Below are positions 61,772 through 64,000 of a stretch of 64,000 bases of DNA, piece after piece. The first letter of the stretch is position 1. Every line of letters begins with the position of its first letter. Source of the DNA: Blepharisma stoltei (lineage: Eukaryota > Ciliophora > Heterotrichea > Heterotrichida > Blepharismidae); contig CAJZBQ010000062.1 of NCBI GenBank assembly GCA_914767885.1, positions 496,001-560,000 on the forward strand, in the 5' to 3' direction. A program made the position numbers and the translations under genes. The notes beneath the pieces are model-generated. The model did no database searches, had not been told where the DNA came from, and worked only from the letters and a program-made list of their open reading frames with translations.

Positions 61772-63139
61772 TTATTCTTCTCGAACTCTTTCGAACTGAA
61801 CAGGATTTGATCTTCCTTTTGGCAACGCTGCATCACCTTCTTCTCGATCTCCTCTGATATTGCGATAAATATTGGCCCCAGATCTATCATTAAACAAAGG
61901 TTTATCATACACATTGTATTCATCTTCTGATCCAAATCCAGCATCTACCCCTTCATTTTGATTAAACAGCCTTTCATCAAGAAGTTTGCTTTTGGTCGGC
62001 TGCGCTTGACCCAGTGCAATTTTTTCGCTTATATCTCTTTCCATATCTCTATCCTTTTTCTGCACTTTTCGCCCAGCATTTTCAATTCTTCTGTCCCTTT
62101 CAATTTCTCTGCTTCTTTCAAATCTTATTTTTTCTCTTTCTTCTACACTTGAAGAGCGCTCTCTTTTCTTTGGCTGTTCGTTCTTCACCAAGCTATTTCT
62201 CTCAGCTCTGGCTTGTGCAGCCAGCTCTCTCATTTGATTTTCTTTTTTTAAGCTTTCTTTTAGAGCAAGCTTTTTCTGAATTGCTTCCCTGGCTGAGACT
62301 TCTTCTCTGGCGTTTCTTTCAGCTTGGTATAGAGTTTCAGAGTGCTTGGGAAACCTTTCAGATATGGTAGTATCTCTTAAATATCTCCCATCTGCTGAAA
62401 GACGCATTTCGATTGGAATTGTGTACCCTTTGGAGTTTTTCCAGTTTGATATGCAAGGAGGGATTTTTCAGTTTTTTTGGTCTTTTGAAGTGATCTGTCT
62501 GGGAGGAGATCTTTCAATTCTAACGTGATCATCTACTTGACCACGAGGAACTCTGCGGTGTGAAAATTTAACACATTCCATTGGATCAGTTTGCTGCTCA
62601 TGCATGCGGATGATCCTTTCTTGGCCATCTAAGCCAGTGTGCTTCACATAATAAAGTTAAAAGTTATGAGGCCATAAGTGGATAAACCCATTACCTGTTG
62701 TCTCTCTTGTCTCTAAAAGGTTGCCCTTTTGGATTTTCGACCTGAACCACCTGCTCAAGAATTAGCTCAATAGAGCAGAGCCACATCTGCGAGGTAACCT
62801 GACGATCCCGATGAGGATAAACCATGTGGTAGGGAAACCTGTCGAGTCCATCTGGCAGGGACAGAGGATGCTCGACAAGGCATCTGAAACCTAGAGGCCT
62901 ACCTGCCCATAGGGAGTGCGCAGGGTATTCCAATTTCTGTCAGCATCGCCATTTCATTTCTTCACATAATAAGGATCTTGTGTTTTCCTCAAAGGTTCAC
63001 CCCCAACCTTTGCAGCAATAATTGTCCCATTTAAAGTCTGTTCAAGTGCCTGCTTTGTTTTTGCTGTATTATTTGCTATTTCCTCAAGAGAAGGGCGAGT
63101 CAGGTCATAACCAGAAATATCTTTTTTCACGAGTTCCAT
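61772..63139 (-). CDS. SNW1: SKIP/SNW1 (Prp45) splicing and transcription factor, split by a retroposon
   Basis: 349 aa after removing the retroposon and one target copy. SNW core: ISGYDLTRPSLEEIANNT, QERIIRMHEQQTDPMEC, VPRGQVDDHV, WKIPPCISNWKNSKGYTIPI, RLSADGRYL (SNWKN signature intact), followed by the charged helix KLALKESLKKENQMRELAAQARAERN and an Arg/Glu-rich C-terminus. Component of the spliceosome NineTeen-related complex and a transcription coregulator. Shorter than human SKIP at the N-terminus. Confidence 0.94.
62655..62959 (-). mobile_element. Retroposon copy F (305 bp) in the SKIP exon, 13-bp target duplication
   Basis: Flanked by CTTCACATAATAA at 62642-62654 and 62960-62972. GC-richer than the gene. 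The minus-strand 5' end has AAATGGCGATGCTGAC, similar in style to the AAAATGGCGACACTTGC of copy A. Removal of 318 bp joins YYVK to HTGLDGQER. Confidence 0.88.
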
Positions 63140-63174
63140 TTATTTGAATTTATAAAATCATTACTTGTGTTAAA

Positions 63175-64000
63175 TTATTCAAGTATAGTGATCACTTCTG
63201 TCACCAAATGTTCAAGCACCATGTCAGCAATATCAAGCTTCACTTGGTTTTCTTCGAATTCATAGTTCACCCACTGGTGGTCTCGCTCTACCACTTCGAG
63301 TGCAAGCATACTGGCTAATTTATCTTCCCTGATATTTTGAAGCATTTCTTCGTCAATGTTTCCAGAACTCTTATTGCTTTCTAAAATAGGAACTTTTCCT
63401 GCCTGCATACTGCTCCAAAGCAAAACTTCTTCTTTGGATTTCTCACAAATTTGTTTTATGTTAGGGTATTGGTAATGAATGGCGCGAATATCAAAGCTCC
63501 AGGGCAGTGGCTCTCCAGTTTCACCATAGATGCGGTGCTTTTGTAGACTTTCGTTGAAAGAGTCAAAAATCATTTTATTGTGGATATGCTGGGCTTCTTG
63601 GACTGCGGGGTCAAGAGATCGGTCAGAAATTTGCTTTTCAATTTCTAAATACATATCGATGTTAAGGATTGGTGGAGGGATGTCTGGGATTACGGCTGTT
63701 CCTATTTCATTTTCTTGCATTTTGGAGAGCATTTCCATTGGGCTGTTAGGGACAGGAGTAGATAAAGAATATTCGATGTCTTGAGCATTATCATGAATTA
63801 AGGTCAGAAGTTTCTCCAGGTAGCTGTCAACTGCTTTTGCATCAGTATCTACAGCTGGCTGACTGTCAATTTTGATTATTTTAAGCCACTCTTTTTCAGG
63901 TTTTATTGCGTTTGCAATTTCCTCTGATAAGAGTTGTTTAAGCAGCACTTCAGAAATATTTGCTACATCTTCAGGTTCAAATAGAAATTCTGTACTTTTA
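63175..64000 (-). CDS. Partial protein with DUF4378-like C-terminus (5' end off window)
   Basis: 275 residues visible, open to the right edge (frame begins KSTEFLFEPEDVANISEVLL). Acidic and helical. The C-terminal ~60 residues (REDKLASMLALEVVERDHQWVNYEFEENQVKLDIADMVLEHLVTEVI) resemble DUF4378, a domain seen at the C-terminus of TON1-recruiting/centrosomal-type proteins. A cytoskeletal or basal-body role is a guess. The residue at 63948 is GTG, not a start. Confidence 0.65.
   Translation of the reverse strand, partial: KSTEFLFEPEDVANISEVLLKQLLSEEIANAIKPEKEWLKIIKIDSQPAVDTDAKAVDSYLEKLLTLIHDNAQDIEYSLSTPVPNSPMEMLSKMQENEIGTAVIPDIPPPILNIDMYLEIEKQISDRSLDPAVQEAQHIHNKMIFDSFNESLQKHRIYGETGEPLPWSFDIRAIHYQYPNIKQICEKSKEEVLLWSSMQAGKVPILESNKSSGNIDEEMLQNIREDKLASMLALEVVERDHQWVNYEFEENQVKLDIADMVLEHLVTEVITILE

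Noticed and set aside
1-64000. Bacterial (Mycoplasma-type) origin because UGA encodes Trp
   Set aside because: Gene content (proteasome lid, Paf1C, SKIP, tubulin ligase), 15-nt introns and eukaryotic tRNA structure exclude it.
1-64000. CRISPR arrays or operons
   Set aside because: No spaced identical direct repeats with unique spacers; the repeats present are inverted-repeat elements and coding or minisatellite repeats.

Overview
This 64 kb window looks like germline (micronuclear) DNA of a heterotrich ciliate, most likely Blepharisma or a close relative. Three lines of evidence support this. (1) UGA is read as tryptophan: dozens of in-frame TGA codons fall at conserved Trp positions (for example in Leo1, BRWD/PHIP, Tsr3 and TTLL9), while TAA and TAG end the genes. 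(2) Introns are only 15-16 nt (seven found). (3) Many conserved genes are interrupted by AT-rich, inverted-repeat elements flanked by TA. Cutting these out at the TA restores the reading frame exactly, as expected of internal eliminated sequences (IESs). Conserved proteins (GCVP, Rpn3, SKIP, BRWD) cannot be made from this DNA unless the insertions are removed.

Layout. 1-10.7 kb: tail of an IES, a voltage-sensor-like membrane protein, a DCP1-like decapping factor, a GBP/atlastin-type GTPase split by an IES, a secreted cyclophilin, tRNA-Ser(AGA), a PhyH-type dioxygenase, a membrane-anchored protein with a PAM2 motif, a retroposon, and a DEDDy exonuclease with zinc knuckles. 11-20 kb: methyltransferase, 3-ketoacyl-CoA reductase, a three-repeat protein, glycine decarboxylase P protein split by a 948-bp retroposon, sulfide:quinone oxidoreductase, and two intergenic palindromic elements. 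20-29.4 kb: OMS1-like methyltransferase, a glutamine amidotransferase split by an IES, a hypothetical gene, Rpn3 (with a 775-bp insertion), Leo1 (with a retroposon), and an MGC-type lipidated protein carrying a nested double IES. 29.5-37.3 kb: a 2,166-aa surface membrane protein and a small IES-split gene overlapping its 3' end. 37.4-47.5 kb: zinc-finger protein, rhodanese-DSP phosphatase (IES-split), Tsr3, BRWD/PHIP homologue (IES plus intron), an EF-hand/C2 membrane protein (71-bp IES, two introns), an LRR protein, and a small membrane protein. 47.5-55.5 kb: an EF-hand/WD40 protein broken by a retroposon and by a 2,286-bp inverted-repeat element, a 77-aa MGNCC protein, and a GOST/GPR180-type receptor with a palindromic IES. 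55.5-64 kb: HCF101/Mrp ATPase (113-bp IES), Tul1-like RING ligase, TTLL9, SFT2, SKIP/SNW1 (with a retroposon), and a partial gene at the right edge.

The genes are ordinary housekeeping, ciliary and membrane genes on both strands, with no operon logic. The interesting layer is the insertions. At least three TA-bounded IES families are present: Pogo-MITE-like, GC-rich palindromes, and one with CCCCCTTTAAA termini. A different class consists of GC-richer retroposons with 11-15 bp target duplications that sit inside exons, two of them (possibly three) without any TA at the junction.
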